DNA from: Antarctobacter albus
Lineage (GTDB): Bacteria > Pseudomonadota > Alphaproteobacteria > Rhodobacterales > Rhodobacteraceae
Direction of reading: 5' to 3'
Assembly: GCF_900101505.1 (NCBI RefSeq)
Contig: NZ_FMZI01000003.1
Location: 1-64,000, forward strand
Length of the DNA stretch: 64,000 nt
The notes beneath the pieces are model-generated. The model was not told the DNA's origin and ran no database searches. It worked only from the letters and a program-made list of their open reading frames with translations. Position numbers and translations under genes: made by a program. Below are positions 26,858 through 35,757 of the stretch, piece by piece (the stretch's first letter is position 1; each line of letters starts with the position of its first letter).

Positions 26858-27042
26858 GTGGCATTCTGAACGCACAACGTGAAAAACTGGCCGCAAGTGC
26901 CCGACTCTGGTGGGGATTGCCGGCTGTCTGCGGCCCGAATCGCTAGGCCGGTCTGGACATGCGTGTATTATCCCCGTTGGCGGAAATCCGCGGCCGTGGG
27001 GGCGGTCGCCGGCGCCGTCGCTGCCGATTGGGGAGACATTGC

Positions 27043-27600
27043 ATGGTCGAGGATGAGCAGAAAGCAGCCGGCACCGCCGGGCCTGTGGTTCTGCATGTCC
27101 TGCCCGTGGGGGGCGGCATCCTTGCCTTTTCCCAGCTGCCCGGCACCGGGGGTGACTATCGCGGCGATCTGGAACACCTGTCCAGCTGGCGCCCGGCGAT
27201 GGTGATTTCCCTCGTCAGCCATGTCGAGATGCTGGAGGCCGGGGCCAAGACCCTTGGCCAGGACGTACAGGACAAGGGCACGCGCTGGGTGCACATGCCG
27301 ATCAAGCGCGGCGAGGCGCCCAATGCCACCGTCGAAGAGGACTGGCCAAAGGTCAGCACGCAGGTTCGCAAGGCGCTGCTGGGCGGCGGGCGCGTCATGC
27401 TGCACAGCCGTGACGGCAAGGGCCGGTCGGGCATGATGGCCCTGCGCCTGATGATCGAGGCGGGAGAGGCCCCGGACGAGGCCGAGGCCCGTCTGCAATC
27501 GGTCCAGCGGGGAGCCCATCTCGAGTCCTGGCAACGCAACTGGTCTCTGCAGGCAGAGCGTGAGCCAGTGCCCTTCGTGCGGCACGCCCGGTCGGGCTGA
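27043..27600 (+). CDS. Dual-specificity-phosphatase-fold protein with Ser in place of catalytic Cys
   Basis: A 185-residue protein resembling bacterial CDKN3/DSP-like phosphatases. The P-loop region reads VMLHSRDGKGRSGMMALRL (about 118-136). Family enzymes have HCxxGxxRSG, with Cys as nucleophile and Arg binding phosphate. Here the Cys position is Ser (S122, codon AGC), while H121, R128, S129 and G130 are kept. Upstream parts VISLVSHVEMLEAGA and WVHMPIKRGEAPN match the family loops, though the usual general-acid Asp loop is less clear. A Ser substitution generally abolishes catalysis, so a phospho-substrate binder (pseudophosphatase) is likely. The start at 27043 has a GGGGAG site. Confidence 0.75.
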   Translation: MVEDEQKAAGTAGPVVLHVLPVGGGILAFSQLPGTGGDYRGDLEHLSSWRPAMVISLVSHVEMLEAGAKTLGQDVQDKGTRWVHMPIKRGEAPNATVEEDWPKVSTQVRKALLGGGRVMLHSRDGKGRSGMMALRLMIEAGEAPDEAEARLQSVQRGAHLESWQRNWSLQAEREPVPFVRHARSG

Positions 27601-27647
27601 CAATCCTGCAAATGGTTGGCCTGCAAACGGTTGGACCGGAAAGGCAA

Positions 27648-27673
27648 CGGCCCGGCGCTTGCGCACCGGGCCG
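27648..27673 (-). terminator. Terminator hairpin downstream of ffs
   Basis: CGGCCCGG (27648-27655) and CCGGGCCG (27666-27673) pair, with an inner CGC-TT-GCG stem. Read on the minus strand the hairpin is followed by TTGCCTTTCC. It starts about 10 bp beyond the 3-prime end of the SRP RNA. Confidence 0.65.
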
Positions 27674-27681
27674 ATTGAGGT

Positions 27682-27774
27682 GAGAGATTGCAACGACCCA
27701 AGCGGGGCTCGTTACGGCTGCTTCCTTCCGGACCTGACCGGGTTGGCGAGGCGCTTGCCCGCACAACCTCTCGA
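27682..27774 (-). ncRNA. ffs: Signal recognition particle RNA, small (4.5S) type
   Basis: On the minus strand the sequence contains the universally conserved SRP domain IV core, GGTCAGGTCCGGAAGGAAGC, with the GGAA tetraloop and the asymmetric loop that binds Ffh. The 5-prime end (GAGAGGTTGTGCGGGCAAGC) pairs with the 3-prime end (GCTTGGGTCGTTGC through CTCTC) to close a rod about 92 nt long, the usual size in alphaproteobacteria. Ends are set from this pairing and could be off by a few bases. It lies between the pseudophosphatase gene and a THUMP methyltransferase, with its own terminator hairpin. It acts in co-translational targeting of membrane proteins. Confidence 0.93.
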
Positions 27775-27860
27775 CCGTCTATCTAAGACGCCGGCGCGGA
27801 TTTTGCAATGGGGTGCGATGCACTCTCCCGTTTGCCGCGCGGGGCGTTTATGAGGGCGGG

Positions 27861-28955
27861 ATGGACGAGACATTCGAGATTTTCGCAAGCGCGCCGCCGG
27901 GGCTGGAACCGCTCTTGCTGGACGAGGTGCGCGCGGCGGGATTCGCGCAGCCTGCGCAGGTGCCGGGCGGCGTGACCTTTCAGGGCGGCTGGGCTGAGGT
28001 GGCGCGGGCCAACCGCGAGCTGCGCGGCGCGGGGCGGGTCCTGGCGCGCTTTGCGAGTTTCCGGGCCATGCATCTTGCGCAGCTGGACAAGCGGGCGCGG
28101 AAACTGGACTGGGCGGCCGTGCTGCGCCCTGATGTGCCGGTGCGGGTCGAAGTGACCTGCCGCAATTCCAGGATCTACCACGACCGCGCGGCGCGGCAGC
28201 GCGTCGAAGGCGCCATCGCCGAGACGGTGGGCGCGCCGGTCCTGAAAGAAGCCTCGGACGAGGCGGTGCGCATCATGCTGCGGATCGAGGACGACATGGC
28301 GGTGTTTTCCGTCGATACCTCGGGCGAACCGCTGCATCGGCGGGGCCTCAAGCAGCAGGTGGGCAAGGCCCCGATGCGCGAGACGCTGGCGGCGCTTTTC
28401 CTTCGCGCCTGCGGCTATGACGGGACAGGGCCGGTGATGGACCCGATGTGCGGGTCCGGCACCTTTGTCATCGAGGCGGCAGAGATTGCCGCCGGGCTGG
28501 CACCCGGGCGTGCGCGGGGTTTTGCCTTTGACCGGCTGGCGATCGAAGTGCCCGAAGCGCCGCAACCGGTGCGGCGCGAGGTCGGCGCGCGGTTCTACGG
28601 ATCGGACCGGGACGATGGGGCGATCCGGATGAGCCAGGCCAATGCCGAACGGGCGGGGGTTGCGGATCTCTGCACCTTCACCCGCGCGGCGATCAGCGAC
28701 CTGCAACGGCCCGAGGGGCCGCCAGGGCTGGTCATGGTGAACCCGCCCTACGGCGCACGGATCGGCAACCGCAAGCTGCTGTTTGCGCTATACGGCACGC
28801 TTGGCGCCGTCCTGCAGGACCGCTTTGCGGGCTGGCGGCTGGGCATGGTGACCTCTGACGGGGGGCTGGCCAAGGCCACGGGCCTGACCCTGGACGCCGG
28901 CCCGCCGGTGAGTTTCGGCGGGCTCAAGGTCAAGCTTTACCAGGCGCGTCTCTAG
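27861..28955 (+). CDS. THUMP-domain class I SAM-dependent RNA methyltransferase (RlmL/YpsC-like)
   Basis: A 364-residue cytosolic protein. The N-terminal ferredoxin-like plus THUMP module (FEIFASAPPGLEPLLLDEVR; VRVEVTCRNSRIYHD) presents RNA, and the C-terminal half is a Rossmann methyltransferase with the SAM motif DPMCGSGTFVIEAAEIA and the catalytic NPPYGARIG, typical of N2-guanine base methylation. It is the size of Bacillus YpsC and lacks the second RlmK domain of E. coli RlmL, so a 23S rRNA m2G role is an inference. The ATG at 27861 follows GAGGGCGGG. Convergent with the hydrolase gene, 6-bp gap. Confidence 0.9.
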   Translation: MDETFEIFASAPPGLEPLLLDEVRAAGFAQPAQVPGGVTFQGGWAEVARANRELRGAGRVLARFASFRAMHLAQLDKRARKLDWAAVLRPDVPVRVEVTCRNSRIYHDRAARQRVEGAIAETVGAPVLKEASDEAVRIMLRIEDDMAVFSVDTSGEPLHRRGLKQQVGKAPMRETLAALFLRACGYDGTGPVMDPMCGSGTFVIEAAEIAAGLAPGRARGFAFDRLAIEVPEAPQPVRREVGARFYGSDRDDGAIRMSQANAERAGVADLCTFTRAAISDLQRPEGPPGLVMVNPPYGARIGNRKLLFALYGTLGAVLQDRFAGWRLGMVTSDGGLAKATGLTLDAGPPVSFGGLKVKLYQARL

Positions 28956-28961
28956 CGGGCC

Positions 28962-30035
28962 TCACTCCTCGGCGTCGAAAGCCTCGGCAAAGGCGGATGT
29001 GACCATGTCGATCATCTGCGCGTGCAGGTCCGCGCGCGGGCGCCCGGTGCCATCGGGACAGATCGGGTCTTCGATCCCTTCTTCCCGCGCGATTTCGGCG
29101 GCCTTGGGTTTGCATTCGGGGAACATGGCGGCATGGGTTGCGCCCTCGATCACCGTGTAATCGGCCCCGGGAATGCCCTGTGCCAGCGTTGCGGCGCGTA
29201 TCGTCGCGGGAATCCCGGCCTCCTGGCCCAGGTTCACCAGCGCGACCGGCATCGTCACCTCTGCCAGGCTCTCCGCCGCGAAGACATCCGCCGGGGCCGG
29301 GTCGATCGCCATGACAAAGCCGATCCGATCGTCCGAGTTGTCGCGGCCCGCGACGGTCATGTCCATCGCGTGCAGGTCCACGCCGCTCATCCGGACCCAA
29401 CTGCAAAGCGAGGGGTTGCGCTCCGCGTCGTCGCAGTATCCCGCCAGCAGGTCCGGGTCGATCCGCGCACCGGCCAGCCCAAGGGTGCTGTTGCCGCCCA
29501 TCGACAGGCCCAGGGCACCGACCCTGTCCGGGTCGGCATGGGCCGTCAGGTCCGGCGCCATCTCCAGCGCGTCCAGTGCGCGCGACAGGTCTGCGGGCCG
29601 CTGCCACAGCTTCATTGTCTGTTCCGCCGAGCGGTCCGGCCCGGTGTTGCCGGGATGGGTGGGGGCGGCGACGATGTACCCCGCCTCGGCCAGCGGCGTG
29701 GCCAGCCAGCTGGCCGCCGAGGGGCGCCCGCCCAGGCCCGCGCCATGCGACAGCACGATCACCGGATGTTGCCCGGGCGCAACCGGGGCGTCCTGCATGG
29801 CGGCGGTGCCCTGGAAAAAGATGTTTTCGCCCAGTGTCACCGGGGTGCCGCCGCTTGCCGCAGGATACCAGACCGTGACGTCCAGATCTGTCCCGCGTTC
29901 CGCCGAGGGCACCGAAAGTGTCCGCACACCTGCGGCATGGTCACCGGCGAAAGCCGCGCCGGCGGTGGCAAATGTCAGCGTGACCGCCGCGGTCAGTGCT
30001 GCGCATGTCCTGCCTGTTGGAAACGAAAAACTCAT
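28962..30035 (-). CDS. Secreted alpha/beta-hydrolase, platelet-activating-factor-acetylhydrolase-like
   Basis: A 357-residue exported hydrolase. The signal peptide (TCAALTAAVTLTFATAGAAFAG) is followed by the strand-loop VIVLSHGAGLGGR, which forms the oxyanion hole, and the nucleophile elbow GLSMGGNS. VIEGATHAAMF near the C terminus carries the likely catalytic histidine. The layout matches bacterial PAF-acetylhydrolase/dienelactone-hydrolase-like lipases, but the ester substrate is unknown. The ATG at 30035 is chosen over one at 30047 because GAGG lies 6 nt upstream of it. Confidence 0.82.
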   Translation of the reverse strand: MSFSFPTGRTCAALTAAVTLTFATAGAAFAGDHAAGVRTLSVPSAERGTDLDVTVWYPAASGGTPVTLGENIFFQGTAAMQDAPVAPGQHPVIVLSHGAGLGGRPSAASWLATPLAEAGYIVAAPTHPGNTGPDRSAEQTMKLWQRPADLSRALDALEMAPDLTAHADPDRVGALGLSMGGNSTLGLAGARIDPDLLAGYCDDAERNPSLCSWVRMSGVDLHAMDMTVAGRDNSDDRIGFVMAIDPAPADVFAAESLAEVTMPVALVNLGQEAGIPATIRAATLAQGIPGADYTVIEGATHAAMFPECKPKAAEIAREEGIEDPICPDGTGRPRADLHAQMIDMVTSAFAEAFDAEE

Positions 30036-30123
30036 CACGGGCCTCATCGGGTTTGCATCCTCTGCGGCCAGAGCTATGCGCCCCCAGTCCCGCGTGCAAT
30101 GGCCGACAAGGTCCCCTGCGGAC

Positions 30124-30462
30124 TTATTCGCGGATCAGCCCGCCGGGGCAGAAGAACCGGGTGTAAAGACCGTAGCAGGTGGCCGTCATCTTGTAGCCGC
30201 GCAGGTCGATCCGGGCGTAGACGTAGCGGTCCTCGTAGGTCAGGTCGATGCCGGACATCAACAGATCGGTGCAGGCGCGATTGTCGGCGCGGCACAGCAG
30301 CAAGGCCGCCGCGTCGAGGCCGGACTTGCCGTCGAGCCCTTCGTTCGCAACAGACAGCTGTATCTGACGGCGTACCTCTGCCTCTGCGGCCTCGGGGCCG
30401 GGCTTGGTGACCAGGGCGCCGATCAGCGCCATGACGATCATGCCGAGAAGAAAACGATACAT
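30124..30462 (-). CDS. Small exported or membrane-anchored protein of unknown function
   Basis: A 112-residue protein that I do not firmly recognise. The first 19 residues (YRFLLGMIVMALIGALVTK) form a hydrophobic anchor or signal sequence, followed by a charged helix (GPEAAEAEVRRQIQ), two Cys-containing segments (LLLCRADNRACTDLL), and a beta-rich end YEDRYVYARIDLRGYKMTATCYGLYTRFFCPG. The end recalls DUF4359-type small proteins, where a Tyr-rich strand pair follows a membrane helix, but this is tentative. It sits alone between the hydrolase and HAD genes on the same strand. Confidence 0.65.
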   Translation of the reverse strand: MYRFLLGMIVMALIGALVTKPGPEAAEAEVRRQIQLSVANEGLDGKSGLDAAALLLCRADNRACTDLLMSGIDLTYEDRYVYARIDLRGYKMTATCYGLYTRFFCPGGLIRE

Positions 30463-30528
30463 GGCAATTCCATTGTCTGACCTCGATGCCTGATGGAGTA
30501 GGCGAGCGCGGGGCCCTGCGCAAGCGCG

Positions 30529-31167
30529 TCAGATGAGGCCCGCCAGTGCCGCCCCCCGCAGCAGGTCGTCGGCCAGGTGATGCGCATGCCCGCCAGAGGG
30601 TGGCACGAGGTCGGGCACCTGAACGACGGTCATGCCGGCGGCAAAGCCGGCCTCGGCGCCGGTGTTGCTGTCCTCGAACACAAGGCAGCGGCGCGGCTCT
30701 GCCCCCAGCCGGCTGGCGGCCAGCAGGTAGGGCTCGGGCGCCGGTTTGGGCCGCGTCACGCAATCGCGCGTCACGACCACGTCAAAGCGCCGCGCCAGGT
30801 CCGATTGCGCCAGCTTGTGCAGGGCAGAGGCACGACGCGACGAGGTGGCGATGGCCACGGGCACCGCCCGCGCCGCAAGCTGGTCCAGCAGGTCGGTCGC
30901 ACCGGCTTTCAGGGGGATGCCCTGCGCGGTCTGGCGGCGGTCCTCTTCCAGCCAGTCGGCATGGATCGCGTCGAAATCCAGCGCGCCGAAATGCCGTTCG
31001 AGGATCGCGCGCCCGGTGTCGTTGGCGGTGCCGACCAGTTGCAGAAAGATCGCCTCTGTCAGGTCGGCGCCGTGGCGGGCCAGCACCCGGCGCCCGGTGA
31101 CAAAGGCAAGGCTTTCGGTGTCGACCAGCGTTCCGTCCAGGTCGAAGATCACGGCATCATAGGGCAT
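30529..31167 (-). CDS. HAD-superfamily phosphatase, beta-phosphoglucomutase-like
   Basis: A 212-residue cytosolic HAD hydrolase. Motif I is FDLDGTLVDTES (nucleophile and acid aspartates), motif II IATSSR, motif III the lysine in RPKPAPEPYLLA, and motif IV LVFEDSNTGAEAGFAAGM. The cap lies between motifs I and II, giving the subfamily-IA helical cap of phosphoglycolate phosphatase, beta-PGM and YcjU-type enzymes. The substrate is probably a sugar phosphate or phosphoglycolate; it cannot be fixed from sequence. The start at 31167 has a weak ribosome-binding site. Downstream of cpdB but separated by a strong terminator. Confidence 0.85.
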   Translation of the reverse strand: MPYDAVIFDLDGTLVDTESLAFVTGRRVLARHGADLTEAIFLQLVGTANDTGRAILERHFGALDFDAIHADWLEEDRRQTAQGIPLKAGATDLLDQLAARAVPVAIATSSRRASALHKLAQSDLARRFDVVVTRDCVTRPKPAPEPYLLAASRLGAEPRRCLVFEDSNTGAEAGFAAGMTVVQVPDLVPPSGGHAHHLADDLLRGAALAGLI

Positions 31168-31206
31168 CGGTTTTCCGGTTCGCAGATTTTGGCCAAGGCC
31201 TAGACG

Positions 31207-31233
31207 GAAAACGGGCGGCCCGAAAGCCGCCCG
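31207..31233 (-). terminator. Intrinsic terminator after cpdB
   Basis: A perfect 8-bp stem (CGGGCGGC / GCCGCCCG, 6-nt loop) is followed on the minus strand by TTTT. It lies 24 bp beyond the cpdB stop codon. Confidence 0.85.
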
Positions 31234-31256
31234 CCATAACGTTTCGTGTCCCGGTC

Positions 31257-33236
31257 TTACAGCGAGATTCGGAAGAGTGCGAAACCGTCGGCGCCTTCGC
31301 CTGCGTCCTCGATGGTGACGCCCTTGACGTCATCGGCATAGTCGCGCGCCTTGGGGCCGGTCTCGAACAGGACGGTGGTGCCCTCCATCGGCTTGAACGA
31401 CCAGTTGGCATCTGCCGACGGGTTGATGGTGCCTTGTTCAACGATGTAGCGCACGATCACGTCGCGGTTGGTGTCCGGCGCCTCGAAGATGATGGTGTCG
31501 CCCTTGGCGCCGGGGAACGATCCGCCGCCGGAGGCGCGGTAGTTGTTGGTGGCGATGACGAATTCCATGTCCGCCGTCACCGGCTCTCCGTTGAACATCA
31601 GGTTCACGATGCGGTTGGCATCGGGATTTTCCAATTCGCCCTTGGGGCCGAACTTCGAAGGTTGAGATAGGTCGATCTGGTAAGTCACCCCGTCGATCAC
31701 GTCAAAGTTGTAGGACGGGAAAGAGGGGTTCAGCAGCGGTGCGTCCTGCGTGCCCGGATCGACCTGGTTGAACATGCCCGCCGAGCGTTCCAGCCAGTCC
31801 TTGACCTGTGCACCTGTCACCTTCACCGCGCGTACGGTGTTGGGATAAAGGTACAGGTCGGCGACGTTCTTGATCGCCACGGCGCCGGGCGCCACGTCGG
31901 TGTAATAGTCCGGCCCGCCACGACCACCGGCCTTGAACGGCGCGGCGGCGGACAGGATCGGCAGGCCCTCGTACTCGGTCCCCTGCATCATCTGTTCGAT
32001 GTACCATTTCTGCGCGATCGAGACGATCTGGACCGAGGGATCATCGGCCACCAGCGCGAAATAGCTGTGCAGGGGCGCCGAGGTCTGGCCCACCGCGCGG
32101 CGGACATAGGCCAGTGTTTCCTCGTGCTCCTTTAGCGTCGCGTCGATGACCGGCTGGTAATCCTCGACCAGCGCGGTGATCGAACGGTCCTCGTTGCGTT
32201 TCGAGATCGGGCGCGCCTCGGACATGGTGTTGACCACGCGCCAGGTATTGCCGTCACGTTCCAGCAGCAGGTCGATCAGCCCCATGTGCGAGCCCCAGAA
32301 GCCCCCCATGACGGCGGGTTTGCCGTGGATCGTGCCCTTGTCCGCGTCGACGGCGGCATAGTCGGCATAGGTGGGCGAGGGGAAGACGAGATGCGAATGC
32401 CCGGTCATCACCGCGTCGATGCCTTCGACCCCGGCCAACGGCACAGAGGCGTTTTCCATGCCGTCCGTGTGGTCCGCCGCGCCGATGCCCGAATGCGACA
32501 GCGCCACGATGATTTCCGCCCCCTGTTCCAGCATCTCGGGGACGTAGGATTTCGCCGTCTCGACGATGTCGCGCGCGGATACGTTGCCCTCAAGATGCTT
32601 GCGGTCCCAGTTCATCACTTGCGGCGGGGTAAAGCCGATGACGCCCACCTTGATCGGATGCGTGTCGCCGGCGCCGTCGGTCAGCATCCGGTCGAGGATG
32701 ACGTAGGGCTTGAACAGCGTCTCGTCCTCGCGCGCGGTGGCGCCTGTCGTCTTGGCGATGTTGGCCAGGACCACCGGGAAATCGGCGCCCGCCATTGATT
32801 TCATCAGGAAGTCGAGGCCGTAGTTGAACTCGTGGTTGCCGATGGTGGCGGCGTCAAAGCCCAGCGTGTTCATCGCGGTCACGATCGGGTGCATGTCCCC
32901 CTCTTTCATGCCGCGTTCATAGGCGATGTAATCGCCCATCGGGTTGCCCTGCAGGAAATCGCCGTTGTCCAGCAGCATCGTGTTGGTCGCCTCTGCGCGG
33001 ATGCCCTCGATGATCGAGGCAGTGCGTGACAGGCCGACGGTGTCGCGCGGCTTGTCGGCGTAATAGTCATAGGGATGGACGTGGACGTGAATGTCCGTCG
33101 TTTCCATGATCCGCAGGTGCGCCTGATTGGCCGCCGCATGGGCCGAATAGGGGTGCAAGGTGATCAGGGCGGCCCCGGCGGTGGTGCCGGCAAGGAACTG
33201 GCGCCGCGTGAGACGTGCATCAAAGGACTGTGACAT
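31257..33236 (-). CDS. cpdB: 2',3'-cyclic-nucleotide 2'-phosphodiesterase / 3'-nucleotidase, periplasmic
   Basis: A 659-residue exported bifunctional enzyme that turns 2',3'-cyclic nucleotides (RNase products) into 3'-nucleotides and then nucleosides. A twin-arginine signal ([17 protein letters not shown]) indicates Tat export of a folded metalloprotein. The metallophosphatase domain shows [41 protein letters not shown] and MTGHSHLVF, all metal or catalytic residues; the C-terminal 5'-nucleotidase domain has [14 protein letters not shown]. The ATG at 33236 follows GGGGAAAACC. It may work after the secreted RNase T2, and the cdd-upp salvage operon could use the nucleosides after uptake. Divergent from nudC. 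Confidence 0.95.
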   Translation of the reverse strand: MSQSFDARLTRRQFLAGTTAGAALITLHPYSAHAAANQAHLRIMETTDIHVHVHPYDYYADKPRDTVGLSRTASIIEGIRAEATNTMLLDNGDFLQGNPMGDYIAYERGMKEGDMHPIVTAMNTLGFDAATIGNHEFNYGLDFLMKSMAGADFPVVLANIAKTTGATAREDETLFKPYVILDRMLTDGAGDTHPIKVGVIGFTPPQVMNWDRKHLEGNVSARDIVETAKSYVPEMLEQGAEIIVALSHSGIGAADHTDGMENASVPLAGVEGIDAVMTGHSHLVFPSPTYADYAAVDADKGTIHGKPAVMGGFWGSHMGLIDLLLERDGNTWRVVNTMSEARPISKRNEDRSITALVEDYQPVIDATLKEHEETLAYVRRAVGQTSAPLHSYFALVADDPSVQIVSIAQKWYIEQMMQGTEYEGLPILSAAAPFKAGGRGGPDYYTDVAPGAVAIKNVADLYLYPNTVRAVKVTGAQVKDWLERSAGMFNQVDPGTQDAPLLNPSFPSYNFDVIDGVTYQIDLSQPSKFGPKGELENPDANRIVNLMFNGEPVTADMEFVIATNNYRASGGGSFPGAKGDTIIFEAPDTNRDVIVRYIVEQGTINPSADANWSFKPMEGTTVLFETGPKARDYADDVKGVTIEDAGEGADGFALFRISL

Positions 33237-33414
33237 GGTTTTCCCCAAAGTTTGGCTGCGTGATGGTATTGACCCGGAAATTCCAACAGTGATGTGACGC
33301 TAACACGATTCCCGCGCGCCGTGGCGGCTTGACCTTGGGGAAATCGCGCGGGCTTTGGGTTTGCATCCCGGTCCGGGGCGGGCAAATGTGCGGGGCGCTG
33401 GAACGGGGGACGGG

Positions 33415-34380
33415 ATGCGGCACGCGGAAGAGGTGACATTCGGGGGATCGGGGCTGGATCGCGCGGCAGAGATCCGGGGCGACATCGGCGCATTGGCCGC
33501 CGCGATGCAGGATGCGCGGGCGCGCACGATCCCGATCTGGCGCGGCAAGCCGCTGGTCGCGGGCGAGGGCATGATGGAGGCCGTGCGCCTGCCTCTGGAC
33601 CACCCGATCCTGGGGGAGGCGGGCGGCTCTCCCATCCTCCTGGGCCGCGAAGAGGGGGCGGCGGTCTTTTCGCATGATATATCGGGCTGGACCCCGCCGG
33701 ATTTCGATGCCGAGGCGCAGGCGAGTTTCCTCGATCCCAGCGAATACAGCCACCCCAGTTGCCCCGAGGCCCGCTTTGCCGAGCTGCGCCGCATCATGAC
33801 GCGTCTCACGCCCCGTGACGCGGAACTGGCGGCGACCGCCAAGGCAGTGCACGGCTGGCACGGAAGCCACCGGTTCTGTTCGCGCTGCGGAGCGGAATCC
33901 GAGATGCACCAGGCCGGCTGGACCCGCATCTGCCCGGCCTGCGGCGGGCAGCATTTCCCGCGCACCGACCCGGTGGTCATCATGCTCATCACCCGGGGCA
34001 ACCGCTGTTTGCTGGGCCGCTCGCCGGGCTGGCCCGAGGGGATGTATTCCTGCCTCGCCGGTTTCGTCGAACCGGGCGAGACGATCGAGGCCGCCGTGCG
34101 GCGCGAGGTCTGGGAAGAGGCCGGCATCCGCGTCGGCCCGGTCCGCTACCTGGCCAGCCAGCCCTGGGCCTTTCCCGCCTCGCTGATGTTCGGTTGTCAC
34201 GGCGAGGCGACAAGCGACGAGATCACCGTGGACCCGGCCGAGCTGGAAGACGCGATATGGGTCACGCGCGAAGAGGTGGCCGAGGCGGCGGCGGGCCTGC
34301 GCGAGGGGCTGTTGCCCGCCCGCAAGGGCGCCATCGCGCATTTCATGTTGCTTAACTGGATGGCGGATAGGCTGGACTGA
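33415..34380 (+). CDS. nudC: NADH pyrophosphatase / NAD-cap hydrolase
   Basis: A 321-residue cytosolic Nudix enzyme that hydrolyses NAD(H) and removes NAD caps from RNA. The zinc ribbon (FCSRCGAESEMHQAG, then ICPACGGQHFPRTDP) precedes the Nudix box GFVEPGETIEAAVRREVWEE. The family-specific SQPWAFPASLMFGC (SQPWPFPxS class) distinguishes NudC from other Nudix proteins. The N-terminal domain is less conserved but of normal length. The ATG at 33415 has GGGGGACGGG upstream. Divergent from cpdB, followed by the SRPBCC gene after 60 bp. Confidence 0.94.
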   Translation: MRHAEEVTFGGSGLDRAAEIRGDIGALAAAMQDARARTIPIWRGKPLVAGEGMMEAVRLPLDHPILGEAGGSPILLGREEGAAVFSHDISGWTPPDFDAEAQASFLDPSEYSHPSCPEARFAELRRIMTRLTPRDAELAATAKAVHGWHGSHRFCSRCGAESEMHQAGWTRICPACGGQHFPRTDPVVIMLITRGNRCLLGRSPGWPEGMYSCLAGFVEPGETIEAAVRREVWEEAGIRVGPVRYLASQPWAFPASLMFGCHGEATSDEITVDPAELEDAIWVTREEVAEAAAGLREGLLPARKGAIAHFMLLNWMADRLD

Positions 34381-34440
34381 GGCGCAGGTTGCGGTAGGGT
34401 GCCGGAAAACAGCCGGACAGGATGAGGCGAAAGCAGGCAG

Positions 34441-34902
34441 ATGGAACTCACGGCACGCGAAGATATCGAGGCCCCGCAGGACCGGGTCTTTGCCATGATG
34501 GCGGATTTCGACAGCATCGAACGCCAGGCCATGCGGCGCGGCCTTGACGTGACACGCACCGGGGACGGCCCGGGCGCCGGGATGGCCTGGGACGTGACCT
34601 TCCGGTTCCGTGGCAAACGGCGCGAGGCCGCCATCACCCTGGCCGACTACCAGCCGCCAGAGCGGATGGTCTTTGATACCGTGTCGGGCGGGCTGGACAT
34701 GACGCTGACGCTGGATGTGGTGGCGCTGTCGCCCTCGCGGTCGCGGATCAATGTCACCACGGTCATGGCGGCGCGCAGCCTGTCGGCCCGGCTTCTCCTG
34801 CAGTCGATGAAGCTGGCCCGTGGCGGCATGGACAAGCGGTTCCGCAAGCGCGTGGCCGAATTGGCCGGAGAAATGGAAACAAGGCTTCGCGGCGCGGCCT
34901 GA
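34441..34902 (+). CDS. SRPBCC-family protein
   Basis: A 153-residue cytosolic protein with the START-like fold pattern: MELTAREDIEAPQDRVFAMM at the N terminus, strands WDVTFRFRGKRREAAITLAD and MTLTLDVVAL, and a long C-terminal helix LLLQSMKLARGGMDKRFRKR. Such proteins bind hydrophobic ligands; some are in polyketide or coenzyme Q pathways. No ligand can be deduced. It lies between nudC and the DUF4198 gene on the same strand with gaps of about 60 bp each. Confidence 0.8.
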   Translation: MELTAREDIEAPQDRVFAMMADFDSIERQAMRRGLDVTRTGDGPGAGMAWDVTFRFRGKRREAAITLADYQPPERMVFDTVSGGLDMTLTLDVVALSPSRSRINVTTVMAARSLSARLLLQSMKLARGGMDKRFRKRVAELAGEMETRLRGAA

Positions 34903-34962
34903 TCCCGTTGCGTTGAGGTGACATGGCGCTAGATTGCCGCAAAAGGCATAAAGGAGCGCCGC

Positions 34963-35757
34963 ATGTTGCGATTGACCTGGGTCCTGGCCCTGCTGGCCGG
35001 GCCGCTGTCGGCTCATGAATTCTGGATCGAGCCCGAGGGCTTTGTGATCCCCGACGAGGCGCCGGTACTGGCACAGACCCTCGTCGGCACGGAACTGAAG
35101 GGCGCGACCTACAGTTACAATCCCCGTAACTTCACCCGTTTCGACATCGTCACCTCCGAAGGGGTCGAACCGGTCGAGGGGCGGCTTGGCGACAAGCCGG
35201 CGCTGAACATGGTGCCCGAGGGCACGGGGCTGGCGACCATCGTGCATGTCACCCGCGACTACAGCCTGACCTATACCGAGTGGGAAAAATTCGTCACCTT
35301 CGTCGAGCACAAGGATTTCGCCTGGGCGCTTGACAGGCACCTGGATCGCGGACTGGGGCAGGACCGGGTGCGCGAACGCTATTCCCGCCACGCCAAGAGC
35401 CTGGTGGCGCTGGGCGATGGTGCGGGCGCCGACCGAGAAGTGGGCCTGTTGACCGAGATCGTGGCCGAGGCGAATCCCTATACCGACGACCTCTCTGACG
35501 GATTGCCGGTGCGCGTCCTCTACCAGGGCGAACCGCGCGTGGACGTGCAGGTGGAACTGTTCGAACGGGACCCCGAGGGCACGGTGACGATCCGTCTATA
35601 CCGCACCGACGACGAGGGACGCGCCCGGGTCGAGGTGAAGCCGGGGCATTTCTACCTGGTCGATGCCGTGGTCATGCGGGAACTGGAGATCGAGGAAGAG
35701 AAAGATCCGGCATGGGAAAGCCTCTGGGCCTCGCTGACATTCGAGGTCCCGCAATGA
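34963..35757 (+). CDS. DUF4198 family exported protein
   Basis: A 264-residue exported protein. It has a short signal peptide (1-17), and the mature N terminus HEFWIEPEGFVIPDEAP is the hallmark of DUF4198, whose free N-terminal His can bind metal; some relatives (NikK) help take up nickel or cobalt. The middle (FVEHKDFAWALDRHLDRGLG through RYSRHAKSL) keeps further His residues. C-terminal VRVLYQGEPRVDVQVELFER looks like an Ig-like strand region. The ATG at 34963 has an AAGGAG site. Its TGA overlaps the ATG of the FAD oxidase (ATGA), so the two are coupled. A metal role is an inference. Confidence 0.82.
   Translation: MLRLTWVLALLAGPLSAHEFWIEPEGFVIPDEAPVLAQTLVGTELKGATYSYNPRNFTRFDIVTSEGVEPVEGRLGDKPALNMVPEGTGLATIVHVTRDYSLTYTEWEKFVTFVEHKDFAWALDRHLDRGLGQDRVRERYSRHAKSLVALGDGAGADREVGLLTEIVAEANPYTDDLSDGLPVRVLYQGEPRVDVQVELFERDPEGTVTIRLYRTDDEGRARVEVKPGHFYLVDAVVMRELEIEEEKDPAWESLWASLTFEVPQ

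Noticed and set aside
26879-27205. Short open frame (about 108 codons) upstream of the pseudophosphatase
   Set aside because: It overlaps the pseudophosphatase gene out of frame, has no ribosome-binding site and no domain.
33239-33345. TTTCCCCAA and its reverse complement in the cpdB-nudC region
   Set aside because: Only 9 bp of exact match about 90 bp apart; the left copy overlaps the cpdB ribosome-binding site, so chance is likely. No Pho box was seen.
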